The translations under genes were made by a program, and so were the position numbers. This document shows, piece by piece, positions 44,544-53,688 of a stretch of 64,000 nucleotides of DNA. The stretch is from positions 1-64,000 of the forward strand of contig JBAXIO010000004.1 in the NCBI GenBank assembly GCA_037138335.1, read 5' to 3'. The stretch is from CAIRDP01 sp037138335. GTDB taxonomy: Bacteria > Bacteroidota > Bacteroidia > Bacteroidales > FEN-979. The number at the start of each line of letters is the position of its first letter. Position 1 is the first letter of the stretch. Under the pieces are notes generated by a model, which saw nothing but the letters and a program-made list of their open reading frames with translations, was not told where the DNA came from and did not search any database.

Positions 44544-45584
44544 GTGAAAGTCGGGGGAAAGCATTACCGGACCGTCTGGATGGAAGGCCATACTGTATTT
44601 TTCATTGAACAGAACCTCCTGCCTTTTGAGTTCATTATCAGGCAATCTTACAACTACCGCCAGACCTGCCACGCTATCAGGACCATGCAGGTAAGGGGAG
44701 CCGGGGCAATAGGCGCTGTTGCAGGCTTCGCCATGGCCCAGGCTTTTTTTGAAGCCGAAGAGCTGCACGACCCCTTGATCATCCAAAAAGCAAAGACAGA
44801 GATAGAATCCACCCGTCCCACGGCCAGGAACCTCTTTTATGCCGTCGAAAAAGTTTACTCCTCCGGCCTATCTGAAAATGCTCTCAGTGAAGCCCTTGCG
44901 ATAGCCGATAAAGACGCCGAAGACTGCAGGAAAATAGGGGAATACGGGAACAGCCTGATCAAAAACGGTTTCAGGATAGAGACCCACTGCAATGCAGGGT
45001 GGCTTGCCTTTGTTGATTACGGCTCTGCCCTCTCGCCTGTATATAAGGCTCATTCGGAAGGCAAATCTGTTTTTGTGTATGCGGATGAGACCCGTCCACG
45101 GAGCCAGGGCGCCAGGCTCACCGCCTGGGAACTCCATGAAGAAGGCGTGCCCCATACCATCATTCCCGACAACGCAGGGGCCTGGCTGATGTCGCAGGGA
45201 AAGGTCGATATCATGATCACCGGCGCCGACCGCATTGCTTCCAATGGTGACACAGCCAATAAAATAGGCACATTTGAAAAAGCCCTGGCCGCAAAAGCCC
45301 TGGGAATCCCGTTTTATATTGCGGCCCCCCTTTCAACCATCGATATGAATTGTAAAACCGGGAAAGACATCCCCATCGAGGAACGCAGCCCCGACGAAGT
45401 CCTTTTTGCCGAAGGCCCCGATGAAAGCGGTGTAATGAGAAAGATCAGGCTGGCCTCACCGGGCTCGGGGGCATTCAACCCCGCTTTTGATGTAACCCCG
45501 GCTGAGCTGATCACCGGGATTATTACGGAGAAGGGAGTAATTAGCGCGACCGGTGATGGCCTGATGGGCGTGATGACTGGATAG
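44544..45584 (+). CDS. mtnA: S-methyl-5-thioribose-1-phosphate isomerase
   Basis: Isomerises 5-methylthioribose-1-phosphate to the ribulose form in methionine salvage. MQVRGAGAIGAVAGFAMA near residue 50, the catalytic-cysteine region THCNAGWLAF, the catalytic-aspartate region ITGADRIASNGDTANKIGT, and FYIAAPLSTIDM are family hallmarks. I choose GTG 44544 as start because KVGGKHYRTVWMEG matches the usual N-terminus and the coordinate falls two bases after the preceding stop; the frame is open further upstream inside the lipoprotein. No other salvage gene is in the window. The last residues (VMTG) and TAG stop are the first units of an 8-bp repeat array. Confidence 0.92.
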   Translation: MKVGGKHYRTVWMEGHTVFFIEQNLLPFEFIIRQSYNYRQTCHAIRTMQVRGAGAIGAVAGFAMAQAFFEAEELHDPLIIQKAKTEIESTRPTARNLFYAVEKVYSSGLSENALSEALAIADKDAEDCRKIGEYGNSLIKNGFRIETHCNAGWLAFVDYGSALSPVYKAHSEGKSVFVYADETRPRSQGARLTAWELHEEGVPHTIIPDNAGAWLMSQGKVDIMITGADRIASNGDTANKIGTFEKALAAKALGIPFYIAAPLSTIDMNCKTGKDIPIEERSPDEVLFAEGPDESGVMRKIRLASPGSGAFNPAFDVTPAELITGIITEKGVISATGDGLMGVMTG

Positions 45585-45640
45585 CTGGATAGCTGGATGA
45601 CTGGATAGCTGGATGACTGGATAGCTGGATAACTGGATGA
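45574..45640. repeat. 8-bp tandem array (GCTGGATA/ACTGGATG)
   Basis: Starts inside the last codons of mtnA (ATGACTGGATAG) and runs as ACTGGAT, AGCTGGAT and ATGACTGGAT units for about 65 bases, ending 25 bases before the next gene. Confidence 0.8.
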
Positions 45641-45662
45641 AGAAACAACTAAAATATACGTT

Positions 45663-48600
45663 ATGAGAAAAAAATCATTAATCAGCAGCCTGGTCGCAGT
45701 TCTGATCATGCTGGGCATTATCTCTTCTGCCTTTGCACAGGATGCAAAACCGGTAACGAAGGCTGAAAAAGCTTCAAAAGAAAAAAGCAAGGAGAAGTCC
45801 GCCGATAAAGAAAAAGACAAAACCAAAGACAAAGACAAAAAGAAAGAGGACACCGTTTACAATTCGGCCCTGGTTTCGGGCCTGAAATGGAGGGGCATAG
45901 GCCCTGCATTCACTTCGGGCCGCATTGCCGATTTCGCCGTCAACCCGAAGAACCACAGCGAATGGTTTGTAGCCGTTGCCTCGGGCCATGTATGGAAAAC
46001 CGTGAACAACGGCACTACGTTTGATCCTGTTTTCGACAGTTACGGCGCTTACTCCATGGGTTGTATCATCTATGACCCGAACAATACCAATGTTCTCTGG
46101 CTGGGGACGGGTGAGCATAACCACCAGCGTTCACTGGGTTACGGCAACGGCGTATATAAAAGCTGTGACGGGGGAAAGAGCTGGAAATTCATGGGCCTGA
46201 AAGACTCAAGGCAGATCGGCAAAATCGTTGTAGATCCCCGGAATTCCGACGTGGTTTACGTGGCAGCCGAAGGTTCCGTTTGGGGGCCGGGGGGCGACCG
46301 CGGAATGTACAAGACCACCGACGGCGGAAAGACCTGGAAGAAAATCCTGGAAATAAGCGAGAATACAGGGGTTAACAACATTGTGATGGATCCCAGGAAC
46401 CCCGACGTTTTATATGCTTCTTCGGAACAGCGGCGCCGCCATGTATTTACAAAGATCGGGGGCGGGCCCGAAACAGCCCTTTACAAATCGGTCAACGCAG
46501 GCGAGACCTGGGACAAAATGACCAACGGGTTGCCCTCGGCCGATATGGGGGGCATCGGGCTTGCCATATCCCCTGTAAATCCCGATATTATTTATGCCAT
46601 CATAGAATCAACTCCCGATGCTTCCGGCTTTTACCGCAGCGCCGACCGGGGGGCTTCCTGGCAGAAGATGAGCAACCACTCGGCCCAGGGACAGTATTAC
46701 AACGTCATCTTTGCCGATCCTAAAGTCCTCGATAAGATCTATTCGGTTGAAACCATTTCGCAGTTCAGCGAAGATGGCGGCAAGACATGGAAACCCGTCG
46801 GGAACAATAAACGCCATGTGGATGACCATGCCATGTGGATTGATCCCGACGACAACAAGCATTTTTTCATCGGCGGCGACGGCGGTGTTTATGAAACCTT
46901 TGATGCCGGGAAAGAATATATTTTCAAATCAAACCTGCCGGTGACCCAGTTTTACCGTGTGACGGTCGACAATTCCTCGCCATTTTATTATGTTTACGGC
47001 GGCACCCAGGACAATAACAGTTTTGGGGGGCCTTCCAGAAATATCAGCGGCACGGGTGTATTGACCGACGAATGGATAGTGACCCAGGGAGGTGACGGGT
47101 TCTGGTCACAGATTGATCCGCAGGACCCCAATATCGTATATTCCGAATCCCAGTATGGAGGGATGGTTCGTTACGACAGGAAAAGCCAGGAAGGTGTTGA
47201 TATCAGGCCTGAACCCCGCAAGGGCGAGGATTCCTACAAATGGAACTGGAACACACCTCTTATGATCAGCCCGCATTCCCACACCCGCCTTTACACAGCC
47301 GCAAACAAGGTGTTCCGCAGCGACGACCGGGGACAGACGTGGCAGGTGATCAGCGACGACCTCACGGCAAAGATTGACAGGAACACCTGGCCGGTCATGG
47401 GGAAATACTGGCCGTCAGATGCCGTACAGAAAGACATCTCCACATCCCTCTATGGTACGATTATCTCTATGGATGAATCTCCCGTTAAAGAGAACCTGTT
47501 ATATATCGGCACCGATGACGGTTTGATCCAGGTAACGGAGGACGCAGGAAAGAACTGGACGAAAATCGACAAATTCCCCGGGGTCCCGGCGAATACCTAT
47601 GTAAGCGACATCATGGCATCACGTTTCGACGGGAATGTGGTATTTACTTCGTTCGACAACATCCTCAGGGATGATTTCAAGCCATATATCCTGAAGAGCA
47701 CCGACAAAGGCCGGAGCTGGGTTTCCATTGCGGGGAACCTTCCCGAGAATGGAACCGTTCACAGCATCCAGCAGGATTTCGTCAATCCGGAACTGGTTTT
47801 TGCTGGTACTGAATTCGGGGTGTTTTTCACCATCGATGACGGGAAGAACTGGATCAGGCTGAAATCGGGTATCCCCGATGTACAGATCCGCGACATGGTT
47901 ATCCAGAAAAGGGAAAGCGACCTTGTTGTTGCTTCTTTCGGAAGAGGTTTCTTTATCCTCGATGATTACAGCCCCCTGAGATCCCTTAAGAAGGAAACCC
48001 TGGATAAGGATGCTTTTATTTTCCCGGTAAAAGATGCCCTGATATACCTGCAGGGTGATTCCAAATACGGTCAGGGGTCCACGGTCTTTGCCGCAAAGAA
48101 CCCCGATTTTGGCGCTGCCATCACTTACTACCAGAAAGATGTACCGAAGACGAAAAAGGACATCCGCCAGGAAAAAGAAAAAGAACTTTTCAAGAAAGAC
48201 GAACCTATCCCCCAGCCCACCGACTCGATTCTCCATGCCGAGAAGATGGAGATCGCTCCTTTTCTCACTTTCACTATCACCGATGAAAAAGGCAACCCTG
48301 TGCGTATCATTCATAAAAGCCCTTCGAAAGGCATAAGCCGTTTGACATGGGACCTGAGGTATCAGAGTGTAAGGGCGGTGAATGCCGATAAATATGATCC
48401 CCTGACCGATAACGGAAGCGGGGTGCTCGCAATGCCGGGGAAATACAAGGTCAGCATGAGCATGACTGCCGGCGGTGAGACCAAAGTCCTTGCCGGCCCG
48501 GTTGAGTTCATCACGAAACCACTTGAAAACACAAGCCTTCCTCCTGCAAACAGGCAGGCCGTTGTTGAGTTCCACCAGAAAGTTGACCAGCTTACCAGGG

Positions 48601-49031
48601 TCATGCAGGGAACCGAGGATTATGCCGAAAACCTGAACAAGCGGGTGACCTGCATTCTCCAGGCAATCAACAGCACGCCCGTGGTACCCGAAGATCTCCT
48701 GACGAAAGCCAGGGCCATCCAGGCCCAGCTGGATGAGATCCTGAACCAGAAGTTCAACCGCCAGAGCGCCAGGCCCAGCGAGGAAGAAAATCCGCCGGCA
48801 CCGGTTACCCTGAACCAGAGGCTTGGGAAGCTGAGCTGGATCAGTTTTGGCAGTACGGGAGATCCGACTACCACGCAAACCGATGCGTACAATATACTGA
48901 TGGACGAATTTCCTCCGGTTTACAGGCAGGTAAAACAGCTTGGCGAAGTGGATATACCCCAGCTTGAAAAGGCTATGGAATCCATTGGTGCACCGCTTAC
49001 CCCGGGCAGGCTGCCTGAATGGAAAAAATAA
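45663..49031 (+). CDS. Large secreted VPS10/BNR-type propeller protein
   Basis: 1122 residues. Signal peptide MRKKSLISSLVAVLIMLGII with cleavage near AFAQ. Residues of about 33-64 are an extreme Lys/Glu/Asp linker made of KEKS, DKEK and TKDKDK units. Residues of about 70-770 hold many Asp-box/BNR units (YKTTDGGKTWKKI, YRSADRGASWQKM, SEDGGKTWKPV, RSDDRGQTWQVI, STDKGRSWVSI), as in sortilin/VPS10-like ten-bladed propellers. Then a region with DEKGNPVRIIHKSPSKGISRLTWDLRY (beta-sandwich) and a helical C-terminal part (about 960-1122). No T9SS sorting domain, so periplasmic or outer-membrane location is likely. Relatives in Bacteroidota are annotated as glycosyl hydrolases or sortilin-like without proven activity. 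Confidence 0.8.
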   Translation: MRKKSLISSLVAVLIMLGIISSAFAQDAKPVTKAEKASKEKSKEKSADKEKDKTKDKDKKKEDTVYNSALVSGLKWRGIGPAFTSGRIADFAVNPKNHSEWFVAVASGHVWKTVNNGTTFDPVFDSYGAYSMGCIIYDPNNTNVLWLGTGEHNHQRSLGYGNGVYKSCDGGKSWKFMGLKDSRQIGKIVVDPRNSDVVYVAAEGSVWGPGGDRGMYKTTDGGKTWKKILEISENTGVNNIVMDPRNPDVLYASSEQRRRHVFTKIGGGPETALYKSVNAGETWDKMTNGLPSADMGGIGLAISPVNPDIIYAIIESTPDASGFYRSADRGASWQKMSNHSAQGQYYNVIFADPKVLDKIYSVETISQFSEDGGKTWKPVGNNKRHVDDHAMWIDPDDNKHFFIGGDGGVYETFDAGKEYIFKSNLPVTQFYRVTVDNSSPFYYVYGGTQDNNSFGGPSRNISGTGVLTDEWIVTQGGDGFWSQIDPQDPNIVYSESQYGGMVRYDRKSQEGVDIRPEPRKGEDSYKWNWNTPLMISPHSHTRLYTAANKVFRSDDRGQTWQVISDDLTAKIDRNTWPVMGKYWPSDAVQKDISTSLYGTIISMDESPVKENLLYIGTDDGLIQVTEDAGKNWTKIDKFPGVPANTYVSDIMASRFDGNVVFTSFDNILRDDFKPYILKSTDKGRSWVSIAGNLPENGTVHSIQQDFVNPELVFAGTEFGVFFTIDDGKNWIRLKSGIPDVQIRDMVIQKRESDLVVASFGRGFFILDDYSPLRSLKKETLDKDAFIFPVKDALIYLQGDSKYGQGSTVFAAKNPDFGAAITYYQKDVPKTKKDIRQEKEKELFKKDEPIPQPTDSILHAEKMEIAPFLTFTITDEKGNPVRIIHKSPSKGISRLTWDLRYQSVRAVNADKYDPLTDNGSGVLAMPGKYKVSMSMTAGGETKVLAGPVEFITKPLENTSLPPANRQAVVEFHQKVDQLTRVMQGTEDYAENLNKRVTCILQAINSTPVVPEDLLTKARAIQAQLDEILNQKFNRQSARPSEEENPPAPVTLNQRLGKLSWISFGSTGDPTTTQTDAYNILMDEFPPVYRQVKQLGEVDIPQLEKAMESIGAPLTPGRLPEWKK

Positions 49032-49095
49032 AGGGCCCGCAGGAAAATGTACAAAGTACAGATTACCTGTCAGACCCTGTATTTACTGATGAAGT

Positions 49096-49130
49096 ATCCC
49101 CGCTTTGCCGGTTGGCAGGGCGGGGATTTT
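49096..49130. terminator. Hairpin between convergent genes
   Basis: ATCCCCGC and GCGGGGAT pair, with an inner GCC/GGC stem, between the VPS10-like gene stop (49031) and the barrel gene stop (49136). A short T-run follows on the plus strand. Probable bidirectional terminator. Confidence 0.6.
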
Positions 49131-49135
49131 CATGT

Positions 49136-49930
49136 TCAGAGTTTCATTTTAACCCCGAAGGTGATGCCCATATTGTTGAATGGATAAGAATTTTTCAACT
49201 GCTGGTCGGGGGAATCATCTGATTTTTTAAAATCCGTTACGTCTTTGACAAACTTTACTTCCTTCTCAAAAGTTGTCAGATCGCTGAGCTTGTCAACACC
49301 GTTCTCGGTATATTTCACAAGTTTGCCTTTGGTAGGCGCATAGGCCATAGCGTCATAATAGATTTCACCGTAGATCGAAAGATTGTCGGAGAGCTCGAAA
49401 TCGCAGCCAAGGGCGGCGGTACCGCCAATGGAGAGGCCTCCCGTATATTTGATCAAACCTACCGATTCTACGGTTCCTCTCGTAACATCGAACTTGCATT
49501 TAATACCCGGTAAAACACCGACGATAACGCCAACCCTCGCATAGGGCGCCACGCTGCCGAGGTCGAAATCGGGCTGGATCAAAACGGCGGGGATGAGCTG
49601 GAGCATCGAGCCGTTGAATTTATTCCAGCCGGTAGGGCTTCCCACTAAATTGGTAGAAACGTCGATCTTAGTGTTGAAACCCATACGGTAGGCAACCCCA
49701 AGCTCGATGGCCATAAAGTCGTTGACAAAGATACCTGCCCGCAGAACGGGCTCAAAGCCTTTGCCCAGCCCGATCGGATGAACTTTTGTGGCTCCTGCCG
49801 GTGCATAAAGATCATAAGTGCGGGCTGTGTTGATCCCTGCCCCTATACCCAGTGAAACGTAATAAGAACCCTGGGGATATGCTGCTGCCATAGTCACCAG
49901 GAAAACAATAAATAAAATCGATTTTTTCAT
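49136..49930 (-). CDS. Outer-membrane beta-barrel protein
   Basis: 264 residues. Signal peptide MKKSILFIVFLVTMAAAYPQ. The chain has the alternating pattern of a small barrel: YYVSLGIGAGINTA, PVLRAGIFVNDFMAIELGVAYRMGF, SMLQLIPAVLIQPDF, PYARVGVIVGVLPG, LSIGGTAALGCDFELSDNLSIYGEIYYDAMAY, and a terminal NNMGITFGVKMKL. The central part (about 190-250) is a charged loop (VDKLSDLTTFEKEVKFVKDVTDFKK). Function unknown. It is followed by the sugar aminotransferase upstream on the same strand with a 39-base gap, so it may be the second gene of that transcript. Confidence 0.75.
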   Translation of the reverse strand: MKKSILFIVFLVTMAAAYPQGSYYVSLGIGAGINTARTYDLYAPAGATKVHPIGLGKGFEPVLRAGIFVNDFMAIELGVAYRMGFNTKIDVSTNLVGSPTGWNKFNGSMLQLIPAVLIQPDFDLGSVAPYARVGVIVGVLPGIKCKFDVTRGTVESVGLIKYTGGLSIGGTAALGCDFELSDNLSIYGEIYYDAMAYAPTKGKLVKYTENGVDKLSDLTTFEKEVKFVKDVTDFKKSDDSPDQQLKNSYPFNNMGITFGVKMKL

Positions 49931-49969
49931 AGCGTTTTGGTTTGAGTTTTAAATGATTTTTCATGCAAA

Positions 49970-51094
49970 TTACCTGAAAAAAGAACGGATGGAATTAACA
50001 ATTGCAGTTACCTGGCCGGTTGTAAGCCCGTAATAAAACGGTAACCTCAGGATACAGTCTGAGAACCTCTGGGTATTCGGAAGGTTGCGGCCGTCGTGTT
50101 TATCTTTGAAATAAGGGCTGTTATGCAACGGGAAATAATGGAATACTGAAACGATATGCTTTTTTTTCAGGTATTCCTGCAGCCTGTTGCGTTCGTCGAG
50201 GGAATGCAAAAGGATATAGAAAAAATTGCCGTTTACCGTGGCGTATTCAGTTACTACCGGCCTCTGGAGCAGACCTTCCGATTCGAGGGGCTGAAGCTGT
50301 TTATAGTAATCCCACCAGAGCTTTTTGCGTGCCGACTGTATCCGCCCGAACGCTTTCATCTGGGTGTAAAGCAAAGCCGCAATCACATCCGAAGGCAGAA
50401 ATGAAGAGCCAATATCCACCCAGCTGTACTTATCGGTCTCCCCCCGGTAAAAAGCGGCCCGGTTGGTTCCTTTTTCCCAGATGATCTCGGCTCTCCGTAT
50501 GCAGCGTTCATCGTTAACGATGAGCATTCCGCCTTCGCCCGAGATGATGTTCTTCGTTTCATGAAAGCTGAAGGTTGCGAAGTCACCAATGCTCCCCAGG
50601 GGTTTTCCTTTATAATACCCGTCAATTGCATGGGCAGAGTCTTCCACCACTTTCAGGTTGTACTTACGTGCAAGTTGCATGACGGGGTCCATATCGCAGG
50701 CCATGCCGCAATAATGAACAACCACGATGGCCTTTGTTCGCGGCGTGATCAGGCTTTCGATGAGACCGGGGTTGATATTCGGCGTCTTCTCAAGCACGTC
50801 GGCAAAAACGACCCTGGCATTCCGCAGTAAAAAAGCATTGGCCGTTGACATGAAGGTATATGAGGGCATGATCACCTCGTCGCCCGGTTCGAGTTCACAA
50901 AGGAGGGCGCTCATTTCGAGGGCATCGGTACAGGAGGATGTAAGTATGGCTTTTTTGAACCCGAACCTTTTCTCAAACCACCTCTGGCTTAATTTGGTGT
51001 ACTTCCCGTTTCCTGCAATTGTCCCCGACAAGGCTGAACGGAAAAGGTAGTACAGGGACTTTAAGGGGAGATATGGTTTGTTAAAAGGGATCAT
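49970..51094 (-). CDS. rffA: dTDP-4-amino-4,6-dideoxyhexose transaminase (WecE/RffA-like)
   Basis: PLP enzyme of the DegT/DnrJ/EryC1 family, 374 residues. It should transfer an amino group to C4 of a dTDP-4-keto-6-deoxy sugar. N-terminal FNKPYLPLKSLYYLF and GNGKYTKLSQRWFEKRFG are close to WecE; VVEDSAHAIDGYYKGKPLG carries the cofactor aspartate (Asp152), and FSFHETKNIISGEGG the Schiff-base lysine (Lys181). HETKN rather than HPTKN also fits WecE/RffA. The product stereochemistry cannot be read. It is divergent from the flippase gene and heads the envelope-glycan locus; the sugar nucleotide could come from RfbA plus an RfbB not in this window. Confidence 0.85.
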   Translation of the reverse strand: MIPFNKPYLPLKSLYYLFRSALSGTIAGNGKYTKLSQRWFEKRFGFKKAILTSSCTDALEMSALLCELEPGDEVIMPSYTFMSTANAFLLRNARVVFADVLEKTPNINPGLIESLITPRTKAIVVVHYCGMACDMDPVMQLARKYNLKVVEDSAHAIDGYYKGKPLGSIGDFATFSFHETKNIISGEGGMLIVNDERCIRRAEIIWEKGTNRAAFYRGETDKYSWVDIGSSFLPSDVIAALLYTQMKAFGRIQSARKKLWWDYYKQLQPLESEGLLQRPVVTEYATVNGNFFYILLHSLDERNRLQEYLKKKHIVSVFHYFPLHNSPYFKDKHDGRNLPNTQRFSDCILRLPFYYGLTTGQVTAIVNSIRSFFR

Positions 51095-51161
51095 AACGTT
51101 TCATAAACCGTAACCCGTGATCCGGTTCGCTGAACAGGAGTCAAGGATAAGATAATTCTTG

Positions 51162-51169
51162 TATTTTTG
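51162..51169 (+). promoter_or_regulatory. Bacteroidota -7 box (TATTTTTG)
   Basis: An exact TAnnTTTG match 31 bases before the flippase TTG start, between the divergent aminotransferase and flippase genes. Confidence 0.5.
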
Positions 51170-51199
51170 TCGCTAATATAATATTTATTTTAAACGCTC

Positions 51200-52516
51200 T
51201 TGGCACGGAAATCTTATTTCAGGGACATACTTTCCGTTTTTGGCAGCAACTTATCGGTCACTATTAGCAACCTGGTCATAGGTGTGATCCTTTCACGGGT
51301 GCTGGGAGCGGCGGGTTATGGGCTATATTCATCCCTGATCGTAGTCCCTATCATCGTGATAGGTTTTACCCAGCTGGGGATTAGGCGGTCAACCATCTAC
51401 CATATCGGAAAAAAAGACATCGATGAAAATCATCTGGCATCAGCCCTGATACTTTTATGGTTTTATACTTCCGCCTTAAGCATCATTATCTGCGGACTGG
51501 TTTTCTTTTTCTCATCCAACCAGCCGTATGATCCCCTGATGGTGGTGTTTGTGCTGCTGACCATACCCCTTTTGCTGATGAACCTTTTTGCCGGGGGTAT
51601 CTTCCTTGGAAAAGAAGAGATCTTCAGATCGAATATCATCAATGCAGGCCCCACCCTCCTGACCCTATTGCTGACCGTGCTTTTTGTCTGGCTGATGAAA
51701 CTCTCGGTCCTGGGGGCATTTATGGCCATCGCCCTCGCCAACTTCATCATGTTTTTCTTTGTTTACCATACCATCATCGGGGAATACCGGTATAAGATCA
51801 CGTGGAAATACCATGAGGGGCTGATGAAAAGCATGGTCAAACTCGGCCTGGTCAATGCGGTTGCTATTTTCGTGATGCAACTGAATTACCGTATCGATGT
51901 GCTTATGCTGAAAAAACTTTCCACCCTCGAACAGGTCGGGTTCTATTCCCTTGCAACCCAGATTGCCGAGCAGGTATGGCATATTCCATATGCTATAGAG
52001 ACAATCATTCTGAGCCGTTCGGCAAATACCGACGACGATACCGGGGTGACCCGGGTTGTTGCTTCTATTTTCAGGCTTTCCATGCTGGCGGGGCTTGTGG
52101 TATCGGTGGTCATCTTTTACATCACCCCCTTTGTCATTCCCCTGGTCTTTGGCAAGGATTTCGTCAGCAGCGTGCCCATGATACAGGCCATACTGCCCGG
52201 CATACTGATCCTGGTCGGGTTCAGGATTCTCAACAGCCGCCTCACCGGGAAAGGCAAACCCGAGGTCGCAATCTATTGCTTTGTGCCGGCCCTGGTAATA
52301 AATTTTATTGCGAACCTGTTCATGATCCCTAAATTCGGAGGCATGGGGGCGGTATGGTCGACCAATATCAGCTATACCCTGGGTTCAATAGCATTTCTTA
52401 TTATTTATTCCAGGAAGATCAGGATGCCTGTTTCGGAGATCCTTGTATTTAAAAAGAGTGATTTTTTCTTTATCAGGGACTTCCGGCATTTGAGGCGAAA
52501 GAAAATTGAAGGTTAA
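51200..52516 (+). CDS. Wzx-type polysaccharide flippase
   Basis: 438 residues with about 12 predicted membrane segments and no catalytic motif. The N-terminal DILSVFGSNLSVTISNLVIGVILSRVLG and the later YGLYSSL are typical of MATE-like oligosaccharide flippases (Wzx/RfbX), which move undecaprenyl-linked repeat units across the inner membrane. The C-terminal half has GFRILNSRLTGKGKPEVAIY, as in the polysaccharide-synthesis C-terminal family. The start is TTG 51200; no Met follows within the first membrane helix. The next gene begins 11 bases after its stop. It implies that a lipid-linked glycan is assembled by this locus or elsewhere. Confidence 0.85.
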   Translation: MARKSYFRDILSVFGSNLSVTISNLVIGVILSRVLGAAGYGLYSSLIVVPIIVIGFTQLGIRRSTIYHIGKKDIDENHLASALILLWFYTSALSIIICGLVFFFSSNQPYDPLMVVFVLLTIPLLLMNLFAGGIFLGKEEIFRSNIINAGPTLLTLLLTVLFVWLMKLSVLGAFMAIALANFIMFFFVYHTIIGEYRYKITWKYHEGLMKSMVKLGLVNAVAIFVMQLNYRIDVLMLKKLSTLEQVGFYSLATQIAEQVWHIPYAIETIILSRSANTDDDTGVTRVVASIFRLSMLAGLVVSVVIFYITPFVIPLVFGKDFVSSVPMIQAILPGILILVGFRILNSRLTGKGKPEVAIYCFVPALVINFIANLFMIPKFGGMGAVWSTNISYTLGSIAFLIIYSRKIRMPVSEILVFKKSDFFFIRDFRHLRRKKIEG

Positions 52517-52526
52517 CCGTGGATTT

Positions 52527-53612
52527 ATGGAAGATATAACGAAAATCCCTATGTTCTTCATCCTGGGAAGGCCCCGTTCGGGGACTACCCTGCTGACGAC
52601 CCTGTTCAATGCGCATCCAAATGTGAGGATAGCCCCCGAATTTCCGATTTTTCTCCCTCTTTACCAGAAGTTCAGGAAGGTAAAAGATTGGGACGAAGCC
52701 ACAATACGCTCATTTGTGGACCATCTTTACGACAAACATAAATTCAACAACCGTACCCTTGAAAACCTCAAGATCGACAGGGAACAGTATACCGCCGACA
52801 TCCTGGAGATGCAGCATAAAGGGAATATACAGGACTTCCTGAAATCGATCAATTATCATTCTTTTTCCCTTTACGAAAAAAAGAACACCCTGCTTATAGG
52901 CGACAAAAACCCCCTGTATTCGATTTATGCCAAACGATTTCTGAAGATTTTCCCGGAAGCTAAATTCATTTGTATAATAAGGGATTACCGCGACAATTTT
53001 GTCTCCATGAAAAAACTGGAGGAGCTGAAGCTCGAGGCCCCCATACTGACCCTCCAGGTATATCGCTGGAGGTATGTTTTGAAGCTTTTCATAGCCTGCC
53101 GGAAGAAGTATCCCGGCCGTTTCCTGATTATGAAATATGAAGACCTGGTAACAGAGCAGGAGAAAGTTTTTAAGGAACTTTGTGAATTTACAGGCATCCC
53201 GTTCGATCCCGTTGTTTTTGATTTCTACAAAAAGAAAGAAGAAACCATGAAGGCTTATAACAACCCCCTGGTAGGGAAGTTTCACGGGAACCTGATGAAA
53301 CCGATCAATACGGGCCGTATGAACCTGTATAAAAAGGACCTCACCGAAAAACAGATCAGGATGGCCGACCAGGTTGCGGGGAAATACGGGGATTTATTGA
53401 ATTACAAAAAAGAGTACCCCGGGTTTAACACCGGCCTGTGGATTAAATCGAGGCCCCTTGCCATCTATGGATGGATTATCTTCAAACTCATGGTGGCAGC
53501 CTCCTGCATGCCTTATAAGATGAGCCTTTGGTTTTCGCTGAAATCGCTTATCCTGGTCAAAACATACAGCAGGTTCTTTGGGGAAAAGGCATTGCCCGGG
53601 AAGAATAATTAG
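52527..53612 (+). CDS. Sulfotransferase-family protein
   Basis: 361 residues. The phosphosulfate-binding loop ILGRPRSGTTLL (about residues 12-23) and the 3-prime-phosphate motif ICIIRDYRDNFVSMKK (about 150-165) identify the PAPS-dependent sulfotransferase fold. A conserved KYEDLVTEQEKVFKELCEFTGIPF follows. The acceptor is unknown; its place between a flippase and an acyl-carrier operon suggests a glycan or glycolipid. ATG 52527 is chosen; a TTG at 52506 overlaps the flippase end. A C-terminal hydrophobic stretch (about 315-350; AIYGWIIFKLMVAASCMPYK) might touch the membrane. It probably shares the flippase transcript. Confidence 0.82.
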   Translation: MEDITKIPMFFILGRPRSGTTLLTTLFNAHPNVRIAPEFPIFLPLYQKFRKVKDWDEATIRSFVDHLYDKHKFNNRTLENLKIDREQYTADILEMQHKGNIQDFLKSINYHSFSLYEKKNTLLIGDKNPLYSIYAKRFLKIFPEAKFICIIRDYRDNFVSMKKLEELKLEAPILTLQVYRWRYVLKLFIACRKKYPGRFLIMKYEDLVTEQEKVFKELCEFTGIPFDPVVFDFYKKKEETMKAYNNPLVGKFHGNLMKPINTGRMNLYKKDLTEKQIRMADQVAGKYGDLLNYKKEYPGFNTGLWIKSRPLAIYGWIIFKLMVAASCMPYKMSLWFSLKSLILVKTYSRFFGEKALPGKNN

Positions 53613-53667
53613 CAGGGCCTGTGATCCGGCGCAACGACAAAATTGGATTTCAATCATTGTTTTTTGA

Positions 53668-53675
53668 TACCTTTG
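53668..53675 (+). promoter_or_regulatory. Bacteroidota -7 box (TACCTTTG) for the ACP operon
   Basis: An exact match 21 bases before ATG 53689, with TTG at 53643-53645 (22 bases upstream) as a possible -33. It makes the ACP-KAS III-SDR-GT2-GNAT group a transcript of its own. Confidence 0.6.
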
Positions 53676-53688
53676 CCGGTTAATTATC

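Noticed and set aside
47619..48878. 419-residue open frame on the minus strand
   Set aside because: Antisense of the VPS10-like gene, whose repeat motifs and signal peptide are clear. No domain is visible in the shadow.
49019..49222. 67-residue open frame after the VPS10-like gene
   Set aside because: Overlaps two genes and the intergenic hairpin, and shows no domain or start signal.
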